From CAZKFG01 sp964551985 (lineage in GTDB: Bacteria; Bacillota; Negativicutes; Acidaminococcales; JAISLQ01): a stretch of 64,000 nt of DNA. This document shows, piece by piece, positions 56,411 to 64,000 of the stretch. The stretch lies in contig CAZKFG010000003.1 of the NCBI GenBank assembly GCA_964551985.1, forward strand, positions 9,736 through 73,735, written 5' to 3'. The translations under genes were made by a program, and so were the position numbers. The stretch's first letter is position 1. Every line of letters begins with the position of its first letter. The notes under the pieces were generated by a model that worked only from the letters and a program-made list of their open reading frames with translations, did not search any database and was not told the DNA's origin.

Positions 56411-56430
56411 ACACAAAGGATAATTTGTGT
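56411..56430 (+). terminator. Short hairpin after ribF
   Basis: ACACAAA (56411-56417) and TTTGTGT (56424-56430) form a 7-bp stem with a GGATAA loop, starting 6 bases after the ribF stop. No T run follows, so termination would be partial. Confidence 0.4.
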
Positions 56431-56452
56431 TAATATAAACATCTAAGAAAAA

Positions 56453-56496
56453 CCATTGCTTGGATACACGACTCTCCAACGTTATCTAGGCTATGG
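56453..56496 (+). promoter_or_regulatory. Long stem-loop in the rpsO leader (candidate S15 autoregulatory site)
   Basis: CCAT (56453-56456) pairs with ATGG (56493-56496). After one T-T mismatch, GCTTGGATA (56458-56466) pairs with TATCTAGGC (56483-56491), with U-G and G-U wobbles. The loop is about 16 bases. Neighbouring G62-U87 and G63-C86 pairs give a G-U/G-C step, the kind of feature S15 recognises in known S15-binding RNAs. The stem ends 11 bases before the AAGGAGG ribosome site. Confidence 0.55.
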
Positions 56497-56519
56497 GGTT
56501 AATTATCAAGGAGGAAAAA

Positions 56520-56786
56520 ATGATAACAAACGAACAAAAACAAGAAATTATCAACCAATTTAGAACACATGAAGGGGATACTGGTTCATCACAAGTACAA
56601 ATTGCTATTTTAACTGCACGTATCAAATATTTGACAGAACACTTAAAAGAGCATAAAAAAGACCACCATTCAAGACGTGGACTTCTAAAATTAGTTGGAC
56701 AAAGACGTGGATTATTAACTTATATGCAAGGTAAAGACCTTGAAGGTTATCGTGCATTGATTGCAAAACTAGGTTTACGTAAATAA
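56520..56786 (+). CDS. rpsO: 30S ribosomal protein S15
   Basis: S15 binds the central domain of 16S rRNA. The product is 88 residues, exactly the family size. Signatures are [53 protein letters not shown]. The ATG at 56520 follows AAGGAGGAAAAA. A longer frame back to 56493 would include the ribosome site. Confidence 0.98.
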   Translation: MITNEQKQEIINQFRTHEGDTGSSQVQIAILTARIKYLTEHLKEHKKDHHSRRGLLKLVGQRRGLLTYMQGKDLEGYRALIAKLGLRK

Positions 56787-56796
56787 AGCACTATAT

Positions 56797-56840
56797 TGTT
56801 AAAGGCTACCTCAATTTATGAGGTAGCCTTTAACAGTTTT
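56797..56840. terminator. Strong bidirectional terminator between rpsO and the LUD gene
   Basis: TGTTAAAGGCTACCTCA (56797-56813) pairs perfectly with TGAGGTAGCCTTTAACA (56819-56835), a 17-bp stem with a 5-base loop. GTTTT follows on the + side, and on the - side a T-rich run comes from the opposite flank. It separates two converging transcription units. Confidence 0.93.
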
Positions 56841-57459
56841 AAAAACCTAGGTTTTCGTTTACAAGCCATACGTGAATATTAGAGTCATTTGGTTGTTTGT
56901 TTAAAATTGTTGTAGCATTGCAAATGCGTGTCTGACTATCACAATCCATACAATAACCTGTGTGTACACACGGGTTATTATTTTTGACCCTTTTACTGTT
57001 TTGAGGGGCAGCTATTTCTTTCATCCGTTTTAATGCTTCATCAACATTTCTAACTATTTTATTGATGCCAGCAATTACTATTACTTTTTTAGGTCCAAAA
57101 ATCATAGCAGCAACTCTTTGACCTGTTCCGTCTGTGTTTACAAGTTTGCCATCTTCTGTTATGGCATTAGAGCTTGTTAAAAACACATCGCACAAAAGCT
57201 GATTTTTACGTATTTGCAGTTTTTCTTCAGGTGTTTGGTTGGGTAGGTGATGATCATAAACTATGTTACCACGCTCGGCTAGTTTTTCATAAATATGATT
57301 GTCAATTAAGGTTTTTGATCCTCCCATACCAACAGTTTGCTCTAATGCTATTGTGTTTAAAAGTTCTTCTATAACGTCATTTATCGTTTCAAAATATCTG
57401 GCATGAAATCTATTTTTGTTTAGAATATTAACAACTTCTAGGCATTTTTCTTTACTCAT
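56839..57459 (-). CDS. LUD-domain (LutC/DUF162-like) protein
   Basis: The product is 206 residues of the LUD domain family, which includes LutC of lactate utilisation and stand-alone anaerobe proteins of unclear function. Typical parts are TVGMGGSKTLIDN, CDVFLTSSNAITEDGKLVNTDGTGQRVAAMIFGPKKVIVIAG and NKIVRNVDEALKRM. The C-terminus has a Cys-rich stretch (NPCVHTGYCMDCDSQTRIC) that could bind a metal or cluster. It is the last gene of the minus-strand operon, 10 bases after the carrier gene. Neither lutA nor lutB is present, so a lactate role is not implied. Confidence 0.88.
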   Translation of the reverse strand: MSKEKCLEVVNILNKNRFHARYFETINDVIEELLNTIALEQTVGMGGSKTLIDNHIYEKLAERGNIVYDHHLPNQTPEEKLQIRKNQLLCDVFLTSSNAITEDGKLVNTDGTGQRVAAMIFGPKKVIVIAGINKIVRNVDEALKRMKEIAAPQNSKRVKNNNPCVHTGYCMDCDSQTRICNATTILNKQPNDSNIHVWLVNENLGF

Positions 57460-57469
57460 TTTATCCTCC

Positions 57470-58735
57470 TTATGCTCTTATGAAAAACCACGCTAATAGT
57501 ACAAAGTTCGCAACTATCATAACAGGACCGTTGCGTTTAGCTAGTTCCATTGGATTTTTAACTCCAGCGAGTCCGCAAGAAATCATAGCAACAGCGGCTA
57601 TAGGAGACATTGTTCTTCCAAGACAACCAGCAATAGCAGCAACACCGCCAAGATCTAGTGCATTGATGCCTAGTGCTGCAGCGTGTGGAGTAACAGCATT
57701 GTTAAAAGCAACTGATGCAGCATCACCTGAACCGACAACCAATGCCAGTAAAAATGGTCCAAAAGCACCAGCAACTTTAGCAAAAGCAGGATTTGAATTC
57801 ATTATAGTGAGCATTTCTTTTAGCAAGCCTGATGTTGTAAGTCCGGCAACGAATACTGCTGATGCAATGATGATACCATATACATGAGAAAATCCGTGAC
57901 CTAGACCTTTAAAAAAGGCATTTGATATTTCGCCTGGGCTTGTTCTTGTAACTATACAACAAACAATAACACCTATAATCATAGCGTAAGATATTTCTAG
58001 CACTTTAAGTGCAGGAACTATTTTTAATGAGCCTAATAAAATAAGTGTCAGAGGAACAAGCGGTACAAGTGCTTTTAGAACATCTACTTTAAAATTGGCA
58101 TCTTCGACCTCTTGCTGCCAACCTGTAGCTTCTTTTCTCATGTATGCTGTGATAGTTACACCAATAGCTACTATCACACCTAAAATCAAAACTATATTAA
58201 AGTGATTAGCAGCAATTTCAAGTGGTGGAACTTTAGTCGCTTGTGATACAACAACATTTTGATGAAAGCCAGGGTGTAACATTGTGGCACCAAATGTACC
58301 TGACATTATAGCAGATGCTGCCATAACGGGATGAACGCCTGAACCAATAAGAATTGGTATTAAAACAGTACCAACAGAAGCAACACAACCACCAGCACTA
58401 GGGATGGATATGTGAACAAAAGCTGTAACCAAAACAGAGCCAGGGATTAAAAGTTTTGGTCCTAATTTTTTGAGTCCTTTGGAGAGTAGATGTACTAAGT
58501 GTTTATCGCATTTTGTATAATCCATAACAAAGGCAAAAGCCATAGATGATGTTATAATCTCTAGTACAGCAGAACTTTTTAAGGCCGATGAAAAACCTTT
58601 GAAAGCAGCTATTGGTTGTAATGCTGCAATACACATCACAAGTCCTGCCATAAATAGAACCATTCTTGTTTCATACTGCTTAATCAATGCATATATTACA
58701 ACCGCGACTACTATAAACGAAAAAGCTATTAACAT
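57470..58735 (-). CDS. DcuC-family C4-dicarboxylate carrier
   Basis: The product is 421 residues, very hydrophobic, with about 11-12 membrane helices. It has the DcuC-type motif region IPSAGGCVASVGTVLIPILIGSGVHPVMAASAIMSGTFGATMLHPG and a second half-repeat (VVGSGDAASVAFNNAVTPHAAALG). DcuC carriers move succinate, fumarate or related acids in anaerobes. RBS AAGGAG precedes the ATG. It is between the carboxyltransferase and the LUD gene. The real substrate is unknown, and other ion-transporter families with similar topology are possible. Confidence 0.82.
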   Translation of the reverse strand: MLIAFSFIVVAVVIYALIKQYETRMVLFMAGLVMCIAALQPIAAFKGFSSALKSSAVLEIITSSMAFAFVMDYTKCDKHLVHLLSKGLKKLGPKLLIPGSVLVTAFVHISIPSAGGCVASVGTVLIPILIGSGVHPVMAASAIMSGTFGATMLHPGFHQNVVVSQATKVPPLEIAANHFNIVLILGVIVAIGVTITAYMRKEATGWQQEVEDANFKVDVLKALVPLVPLTLILLGSLKIVPALKVLEISYAMIIGVIVCCIVTRTSPGEISNAFFKGLGHGFSHVYGIIIASAVFVAGLTTSGLLKEMLTIMNSNPAFAKVAGAFGPFLLALVVGSGDAASVAFNNAVTPHAAALGINALDLGGVAAIAGCLGRTMSPIAAVAMISCGLAGVKNPMELAKRNGPVMIVANFVLLAWFFIRA

Positions 58736-58787
58736 GTCGTCAACTCCTTAATTATATTTTTATTAGCCAATTTCAAGCTAAATAATC

Positions 58788-60341
58788 CTATAATGGTATA
58801 TTTCCATGTTTTTTCCAAGGCAAGGATTTTTGTTTATTCCAAGTAGCCTCCAAAGCACGGATTAGTTCTATGCGTGAATTTTGTGGCAAAATTATTCTGT
58901 CAGCATAACCACGACGAGCGGCGGCAAGGGGAGTGGAGAATTTTTCCTCATATTCTTTTATTTTCTCTAATCTTGTTTGTTCAGGATTTTCAGATTTATC
59001 AATTTCTTTTTTAAATACTATCTTTACAGCGCCTTCAGCTCCCATTACAGCAATTTCTGCTGTTGGCCATAATAGCAATTGGTCTGCACGTAGTTCTTTG
59101 CTACACATAGCGTTTTGTGCCCCACCATAAGCTTTTCTAAGCACCATGGTAATTTTAGGAACGGTTGCTTCAGCATAGGCAAACAGTAGTTTTGCACCAT
59201 GTCTTATTATTCCACTTTGCTCCTGGTGTAATCCTGGTAAATAACCAGGAACATCTACAAGTGAAATTATAGGAATGTTAAAAGCGTCACAAAATCTGAT
59301 AAATCTAGCAGCTTTGTCAGAGGCATGTAAATCAAGACAACCTGCCATATGGTTTGGTTGATTTGCAATAATGCCAACAGAAGCTCCACCAAGTTTTGCA
59401 AAACCTATAACAACGTTTTTTGCAAATAAAGGTTGGATTTCAAAAAAAGAATTGTCATCAAAAATACTCGTAATAACATCTTTAATATTGTAGCCAATAT
59501 TTTTATTTGCTGGCACAATATCCAAAAGCTCAGCTACAACTTTTTCCTGCACAGAAAAATCTGGTTTAAAAGCCTCTGTTTTATTATTGGAGGGAATATA
59601 GCTCAAAAGTTTTCTAATATATTCAAAACATTCACTTTCATCTTTTGCCAATAGATGAGCTACACCACTTACATTGTTTTGTACGTAAGCTCCGCCAAGT
59701 TCTTCTTCTGTTACATCTTCATTTAAAGCTGCCTTACAGACATTAGGACCTGTTACAAACATATGGCTTATTTTATCTACCATAATGATAAAATCTGTAA
59801 TAGCTGGTGAATAAACTGCTCCTCCAGCACAAGGACCTATTATGGCAGAAATTTGTGGAATAACGCCAGACATTATTGTGTTACGGTAAAAAATTTCGCC
59901 ATAGCCATGTTTAGCATCAACACCTTCTTGGATACGACCGCCACCAGAGTCGTGTAGTCCTATTATTGGACAGCCACTTTCTAATGCCATATCCATAACT
60001 TTACATATTTTAGCAGAGTGCATTTCACCTAATGAGCCGCCAAAAACGGTAAAATCGTCAGCATAAATATATACTAGCTTTCCATTTATTTTTCCATAAC
60101 CTGTTATAACCCCATCACTTGCCCCTTGTTGTTTGTCGTAACCAAAGTTGCTACAACGATGTTCGACAAATTTATCTATTTCAACAAAACTATCCTTATC
60201 AAAAAGAGCTTCAATGCGTTCTCGTACAAACATTTTCCCTTTTTTATGTTGCGAATTTATTTTATCTTGTCCGCCACCTAGTTCGTACTCTGATTGCATT
60301 TTATCAAACCGATTTACAATTTCTCTCATGTCATTAGCCAA
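58788..60341 (-). CDS. Acyl-CoA carboxyltransferase subunit (MmdA/PccB-like)
   Basis: The product is 517 residues of the biotin-dependent carboxyltransferase family, which includes methylmalonyl-CoA decarboxylase alpha, propionyl-CoA carboxylase beta and glutaconyl-CoA decarboxylase alpha. The acyl-CoA site has SGGGRIQEG and GPCAGGAVYSPA. The carboxybiotin half has DVPGYLPG, QEQSGIIRHGAKLLFAYAEATVPK and AYGGAQNAMCSKELRAD. TTG at 60341 is preferred because AAAGGTGG lies 8 bases upstream. A GTG at 60353 would overlap that site. No biotin carrier or membrane beta subunit is in the window, so a decarboxylase complex would need partners elsewhere. Confidence 0.88.
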   Translation of the reverse strand: MANDMREIVNRFDKMQSEYELGGGQDKINSQHKKGKMFVRERIEALFDKDSFVEIDKFVEHRCSNFGYDKQQGASDGVITGYGKINGKLVYIYADDFTVFGGSLGEMHSAKICKVMDMALESGCPIIGLHDSGGGRIQEGVDAKHGYGEIFYRNTIMSGVIPQISAIIGPCAGGAVYSPAITDFIIMVDKISHMFVTGPNVCKAALNEDVTEEELGGAYVQNNVSGVAHLLAKDESECFEYIRKLLSYIPSNNKTEAFKPDFSVQEKVVAELLDIVPANKNIGYNIKDVITSIFDDNSFFEIQPLFAKNVVIGFAKLGGASVGIIANQPNHMAGCLDLHASDKAARFIRFCDAFNIPIISLVDVPGYLPGLHQEQSGIIRHGAKLLFAYAEATVPKITMVLRKAYGGAQNAMCSKELRADQLLLWPTAEIAVMGAEGAVKIVFKKEIDKSENPEQTRLEKIKEYEEKFSTPLAAARRGYADRIILPQNSRIELIRALEATWNKQKSLPWKKHGNIPL

Positions 60342-60364
60342 AATTTTCACCACCTTTGCAAAGA

Positions 60365-61603
60365 TTATTCTTCTTGAGTCTTTTTGCCTTTAGCTGCTAA
60401 TTTATCAGCGGCGGCATTGGCTTTTTGTTTAGCTAAAAATTCATCTGCTTGTTGTTTATTCATACCGAAAAATTTTTCTAAAACTTCATAATTATGTTGA
60501 CCGTGCATAGGGGCAGGTCTATTTGCAACAACTTTTATTGTGCTAAAATGAAGTGGATTACCAGCCATTTTATATGGTCCACAGTGTGGGTGATCTGCCT
60601 CGACAACCATACCTCTATGTAAAATGTGTGGGTCTGCTGATACTTGAGCTATATTGTTTATGCGACCAAACGGAATATCAAATTCCAGCATAATTTTTTC
60701 AATTTCATCAACCGTATATTGTGTGGTGGTTTTTTCTATTTCTACTTCCATTTCATCTGAATGGGTACGCCTGTCGTCTGCTTTAATAAAGCGTGGGTCG
60801 CTTGCTAAATCTGGACGGTTCAAAGCTTTACAAAATCTTTGATAAGCAGCATCACGATTTACTGCAAAAATTACATCTCCATCTTTGGCTTTATAACTTT
60901 GAAATGGTGTATTTATTTGATGCCTTGTACCGTTTCTTTGAGTAATATTTCCTGTGGCGAAATAGTTTACAACTGCATTATCAAGACAAGAGTACATACA
61001 GTCCATCATTCCTATGTCAATTCTTTGACCTTCGCCTGTACGTTCTCTGTTGTATAGTGCTGTTTGGACAGCGGCAAAAGCATAAAGACCTGATACCAAA
61101 TCTGCAATAGAGGGACCTGCTTTCATTGGACGACCATTTCTCTCGCCTGTAATGCTCATAAATCCAGACATTCCTTGGATTACAACATCTAATGCCCCAC
61201 GTTTACTATATGGTCCTGTTTGTCCAAAGCCGGAAATAGAAGTATAAATAATACGAGGGTTTACTGCTTTAACTTCATCATAACCAAGCCCCATACGTTC
61301 CATAGTACCAGGCTTGAAGTTTTCGACTAAAATATCTGCGTTTTTAATTAAATGTAAACACATATCACGCTCAACAGGGTCTTTAAGATTTAAAGTAATA
61401 CTTTTTTTACCACGCATAATGCTCAAATCATAAGTACGTTCACCTTTAACATATGGACCTGCACCTAGTGAACGTTCTGGACGCTCTATTTTTATCACTT
61501 GTGCACCCAAATCAGATAATTGCATAGTGCAAAACGGACCTGATAAAAATTGAGTAAAGTCTATGATCACAATTCCTTCCAACGGTTGTTTTCTCTCTTG
61601 CAT
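60365..61603 (-). CDS. CaiB/BaiF (family III) CoA-transferase
   Basis: The product is 412 residues, the size of formyl-CoA and succinyl-CoA family III transferases. The N-terminus LEGIVIIDFTQFLSGPFCTMQLSDLGAQVIKIE is typical, as are ENFKPGTMERMGLGYDE and GFGQTGPY. The catalytic Asp is probably D168 (PSIADLVSGLYAFAAV). These enzymes move CoA between carboxylic acids by an anhydride mechanism. It is the first gene of the minus-strand operon, with AAGGAGG before its ATG, 23 bases upstream of the MmdA-like gene. The last 40 residues are Lys/Ala-rich. The substrate pair cannot be read from sequence. Confidence 0.9.
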   Translation of the reverse strand: MQERKQPLEGIVIIDFTQFLSGPFCTMQLSDLGAQVIKIERPERSLGAGPYVKGERTYDLSIMRGKKSITLNLKDPVERDMCLHLIKNADILVENFKPGTMERMGLGYDEVKAVNPRIIYTSISGFGQTGPYSKRGALDVVIQGMSGFMSITGERNGRPMKAGPSIADLVSGLYAFAAVQTALYNRERTGEGQRIDIGMMDCMYSCLDNAVVNYFATGNITQRNGTRHQINTPFQSYKAKDGDVIFAVNRDAAYQRFCKALNRPDLASDPRFIKADDRRTHSDEMEVEIEKTTTQYTVDEIEKIMLEFDIPFGRINNIAQVSADPHILHRGMVVEADHPHCGPYKMAGNPLHFSTIKVVANRPAPMHGQHNYEVLEKFFGMNKQQADEFLAKQKANAAADKLAAKGKKTQEE

Positions 61604-61697
61604 AATAAAACCTCCTTATGTAAATTTAAAACGATACTAGTTTTCAATTTACAACATACACCAATATGAAACAAAAATAAAATAGATAAAATATTAT

Positions 61698-61752
61698 AAT
61701 ATCAATAAAAATTTTTTATTGATATTACATACTATTATTGTTACAATTGTAA
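61698..61752. promoter_or_regulatory. Inverted repeats in the divergent caiB-lysR promoter region
   Basis: AATATCAATAAAA (61698-61710) and TTTTATTGATATT (61714-61726) form a perfect 13-bp inverted repeat with a 3-base spacer. TTACAATTGTAA (61741-61752) is a second perfect 12-base palindrome. A TATAAT at 61695-61700 on the + strand overlaps the first. LysR-type regulators bind AT-rich dyads of the T-N11-A kind in such divergent regions. The rest of the 175-base gap shows no gene. Confidence 0.6.
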
Positions 61753-61778
61753 TATATAGAGTAGAGAGGATTACTACA

Positions 61779-62645
61779 TTGAATAATAGTGACTGGTTAA
61801 TTTTAAAAACTATAGCTAAAGAGAAAAATATTAACTTAGCAGCTCAAGCGTTATATATAAGCCAGCCTGCATTAACATATAGATTGAAAAATATAGAAAC
61901 AGAGCTTGGTGCTAAAATATTTATTCGCTCAAACAAGGGATTAGCCATTACTCCGCAAGGAGAAGAATTTTTACAATATACTGATAGTATGTTAAAAGAA
62001 TTTGAAGGGATAAAGCGTAAAATAGCTTTAATGGGCGGTGAAGTATCAGGAAAACTTCGTATATCTATGTCGCCAAACTTTGCCAAACATAAGCTGGAAA
62101 AAGTGCTTTTAAGTTATGTGAAAAAATATCCTAAAGTAGATTTACTATTAAAAACTAGTTATAGCAGTCAAGTTATGGATTTTTTGACAAAAGACGAAGC
62201 GCATATTGGCATAGTAAGAGGTCATCATAAGTGGGCAGAGGAAAAATACTTAATAAGTACAGAGCAAATACTTATGATAACAAGTAAAAAAATATCAATG
62301 TTTGATTTGCCTAAAATGCCATATATTGCTTACGAAACGGACGTTCAACTAAAAAAAGAGATTTTAGACTGGTGGCGTGAGCACTATTCTGTACCGCCGA
62401 ATATAACAATGCAAATTAATGATACTGATGTTTGTCGGCAGATGATAGCTTTAGGACTAGGTTTTTCCATTTTACCTGCTATAGATTATAAGATTGCAGA
62501 AGATAATTTGCATGTTGTACCTTTAAAACACAAAAATGGCGAGCCTCTTATGCGCCCAACATGGATGTTGACAAAAACCGCTTCAATGCAAATCCCAACT
62601 GTAGAGAGTTTTTTTGAACATGTAAAACAACTGAATAATTTATAA
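61779..62645 (+). CDS. LysR-family transcriptional regulator
   Basis: The product is 288 residues. It has an N-terminal winged helix-turn-helix (LILKTIAKEKNINLAAQALYISQPALTYRLKNIETELGAKIFIR, about residues 6-50), a linker helix, and a LysR substrate-binding domain (GKLRISMSPNFAKHKLEKVLLSYVKKYPKVDLLL, then ALGLGFSILPAIDY). TTG at 61779 is chosen because GAGAGGA lies just upstream, and it gives the usual N-terminus. It is divergent from the CoA-transferase operon, which it probably controls in response to an organic acid or its CoA ester (inference). Confidence 0.93.
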   Translation: MNNSDWLILKTIAKEKNINLAAQALYISQPALTYRLKNIETELGAKIFIRSNKGLAITPQGEEFLQYTDSMLKEFEGIKRKIALMGGEVSGKLRISMSPNFAKHKLEKVLLSYVKKYPKVDLLLKTSYSSQVMDFLTKDEAHIGIVRGHHKWAEEKYLISTEQILMITSKKISMFDLPKMPYIAYETDVQLKKEILDWWREHYSVPPNITMQINDTDVCRQMIALGLGFSILPAIDYKIAEDNLHVVPLKHKNGEPLMRPTWMLTKTASMQIPTVESFFEHVKQLNNL

Positions 62646-62648
62646 AAC

Positions 62649-62685
62649 TAATGCCACTTATTTAAATTAGGTGGCATTAATTTTA
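62649..62685 (+). terminator. Rho-independent terminator after lysR
   Basis: TAATGCCAC (62649-62657) pairs with GTGGCATTA (62671-62679), with a further TTA/TAG-like inner closing, followed by ATTTTATTTAT. Confidence 0.82.
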
Positions 62686-62742
62686 TTTATGTAAAATATT
62701 GATGTGTTCTTAAAAATTTCATTAGGTTTTTATCTGGTTTCG

Positions 62743-62751
62743 TGATAATAT
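62743..62751 (+). promoter_or_regulatory. Possible extended -10 promoter of pnp
   Basis: TGATAATAT gives TGn plus TAATAT (62746-62751), about 50 bases before the pnp start. No clear -35 is seen. It follows the lysR terminator, so pnp needs its own promoter here. Confidence 0.4.
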
Positions 62752-62799
62752 ATATAGTGATTGAAAAAAGAAGAAAAATAAAAAGGAGAGAACCTTAAA

Positions 62800-64000
62800 A
62801 TGAACAGTTACAGTATGCAATTAGGTGGAAGAACACTGACTATTGAATGTGGAAAATTAGCAAAACAAGCTAACGGAGCAGTACTAGTACGTTATGGCGA
62901 TACAGCAGTATTGGTAGCAACAACCGGCTCAGCAGAACCAAGAGAGGGAATAGACTTTTTCCCATTGACAGTTGATTTTGAAGAAAAATTGTATTCGGTT
63001 GGTAAAATACCAGGCGGATTTATAAAAAGAGAAGGAAGACCAAGTGAATCTGCTATTTTGACAAGCAGACTTATAGATAGACCAATTCGTCCAATGTTTC
63101 CAGACGGATTTCATAATGATGTACAAATAGTTGCAACAGCTTTGTCTGTTGAACAAGACAACCCACCTGATATTCCTGCTATGATTGGAGCATCTTGCGC
63201 TCTTAGCATATCTGATATTCCCTTTCAAGGACCAATCGCTGGGGTGCGTGTTGGCTTGATTGACGGAGAGTTTTTAATCAATCCTACAGTAGCTCAACAA
63301 GAACAAAGTGAACTGAATCTTGTTGTTGCCGGTACTAAGTATGCTATTTTGATGGTTGAAGCTGGGGCAAAAGAAATAAGTGAAGAAGTTATGCTTGATG
63401 CTATATTGTATGGGCATGAAGTTATAAAAGAACTTGTTGAATTTCAAGAAAAAATCCAACAAGAAATTGGTAAAGAAAAAAGAGCGCTCAATTTATATGA
63501 ACTACCTGAAGAAATTTTAGGTGCTATAAAAGCCGATGCTTACGAAAAGATCGAACATGGTCTTAGAATTAGCGAAAAATTAGCTCGTGAAGAATACTTA
63601 GGTGCTCTTAAAAAAGAGGTTACAGAAAAGTTTTTAGAACTATATCCAGATAATAAAAAAGATATTTCTAATATCTTCCAAAAGCTACTAAAATCTGCTG
63701 TACGTAAAATGATTACAGTAGATAAAATTCGTCCTGATGGTAGACAAATAGAAGAAGTAAGACCAGTATCTTGTGAAGTAGGAATTTTACCTAGAACTCA
63801 TGGTTCAGGTCTATTTACTCGTGGACAAACACAAATTTTAAATATAACTACACTTGCGCCATTAAAAGAAGAACAAATTATAGATGGTCTTGGTACTGAA
63901 GAATCAAAACGTTATATGCACCATTATAATTTCCCACCATACAGTGTTGGTGAAGCAAGACCACTTCGTTCACCTGGTAGACGTGAAATCGGACATGGAG
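62800..64000 (+). CDS. pnp: Polyribonucleotide nucleotidyltransferase (3' end outside window)
   Basis: PNPase degrades RNA 3'-5' by phosphorolysis. The frame is open from the ATG at 62800 (AAAAGGAGAG upstream) to the window end, with 400 codons and no stop. The first RNase PH domain ([57 protein letters not shown]) and the helical linker are complete. The second RNase PH domain begins ([36 protein letters not shown]). The KH and S1 domains lie beyond the window. In B. subtilis it directly follows rpsO. Confidence 0.98.
   Translation, partial: MNSYSMQLGGRTLTIECGKLAKQANGAVLVRYGDTAVLVATTGSAEPREGIDFFPLTVDFEEKLYSVGKIPGGFIKREGRPSESAILTSRLIDRPIRPMFPDGFHNDVQIVATALSVEQDNPPDIPAMIGASCALSISDIPFQGPIAGVRVGLIDGEFLINPTVAQQEQSELNLVVAGTKYAILMVEAGAKEISEEVMLDAILYGHEVIKELVEFQEKIQQEIGKEKRALNLYELPEEILGAIKADAYEKIEHGLRISEKLAREEYLGALKKEVTEKFLELYPDNKKDISNIFQKLLKSAVRKMITVDKIRPDGRQIEEVRPVSCEVGILPRTHGSGLFTRGQTQILNITTLAPLKEEQIIDGLGTEESKRYMHHYNFPPYSVGEARPLRSPGRREIGHG

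Noticed and set aside
56839..57459. Lactate utilisation operon reading of the LUD gene
   Set aside because: lutA and lutB are absent, and the neighbours are a CoA-transferase, a carboxyltransferase and a carrier, so a lactate role is not supported.
61719..61778. Longer N-terminus for the LysR protein starting at ATG 61719
   Set aside because: The extra 20 residues are hydrophobic and lie over the palindromic promoter region. A ribosome site precedes TTG 61779.
1..64000. CRISPR arrays, tRNA/rRNA genes, transposases or phage genes
   Set aside because: Looked for on both strands. No regularly spaced repeats with unique spacers, no cloverleaf-type sequences and no transposase motifs were seen.

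Overview
The window is one long, densely coding stretch from a low-GC Bacillota genome. TTG and GTG starts with strong GGAGG ribosome sites are common, a PolC-type replicase is present, and the gene order over about 56 kb matches the Bacillus subtilis fla/che locus followed by rpsB-tsf-pyrH-frr-uppS-cdsA-dxr-rseP-proS-polC-rimP-nusA-infB-rbfA-truB-ribF-rpsO-pnp. A methylmalonyl-CoA-decarboxylase-type carboxyltransferase, a DcuC-family dicarboxylate carrier, an orphan ferredoxin and the flagellar set suggest a motile anaerobe, possibly of the Negativicutes (Acidaminococcaceae-like, succinate or other dicarboxylate fermenting). That placement is inference.

1-33.5 kb is a flagellar and chemotaxis operon, all on the + strand: flgB (cut by the window edge) flgC fliE fliF fliG fliH fliI fliJ, a lytic transglycosylase, a MotE/YlxF-like protein, fliK flgD, a flagellar-operon protein, flgE, flbD/swrD, fliL fliM fliY cheY fliO fliP fliQ fliR flhB flhA flhF flhG, a PilZ protein, cheB cheA cheW cheC cheD, a small membrane protein, fliA (sigma-28), a FapA/DUF342 protein, a small hydrophilic protein and a SwrB-like protein. 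It ends at a clear terminator. It encodes the basal body, export apparatus, switch, hook and a CheC/CheD-type chemotaxis core. motAB, cheR, receptors, flagellin and the filament cap are not in the window.

33.5-56.8 kb is housekeeping: translation factors and S2/S15, UMP kinase, ribosome recycling, isoprenoid and phospholipid steps (uppS, cdsA, dxr, ispG), the RseP protease, ProRS, PolC, and the rimP-nusA-rnpM-ylxQ-infB-rbfA-nrnA-truB-ribF-rpsO transcription/translation cluster. Structured leaders precede rpsB, rimP and rpsO. Non-syntenic additions are a 67-residue ORF plus a 2[4Fe-4S] ferredoxin between frr and uppS, and a GIY-YIG protein between proS and polC. PolC appears to lack its usual internal 3'-5' exonuclease domain.

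56.8-62.7 kb is an insertion between rpsO and pnp. A minus-strand operon (CaiB/BaiF CoA-transferase, MmdA-like carboxyltransferase, DcuC-like carrier, LUD-domain protein) is divergent from a LysR regulator, with a 13-bp inverted repeat in the shared promoter region. It looks like a regulated catabolic module for uptake, CoA activation and decarboxylation of a dicarboxylic acid. pnp begins at 62800 and runs off the window.

No tRNA, rRNA, CRISPR array, insertion sequence or prophage gene was seen.
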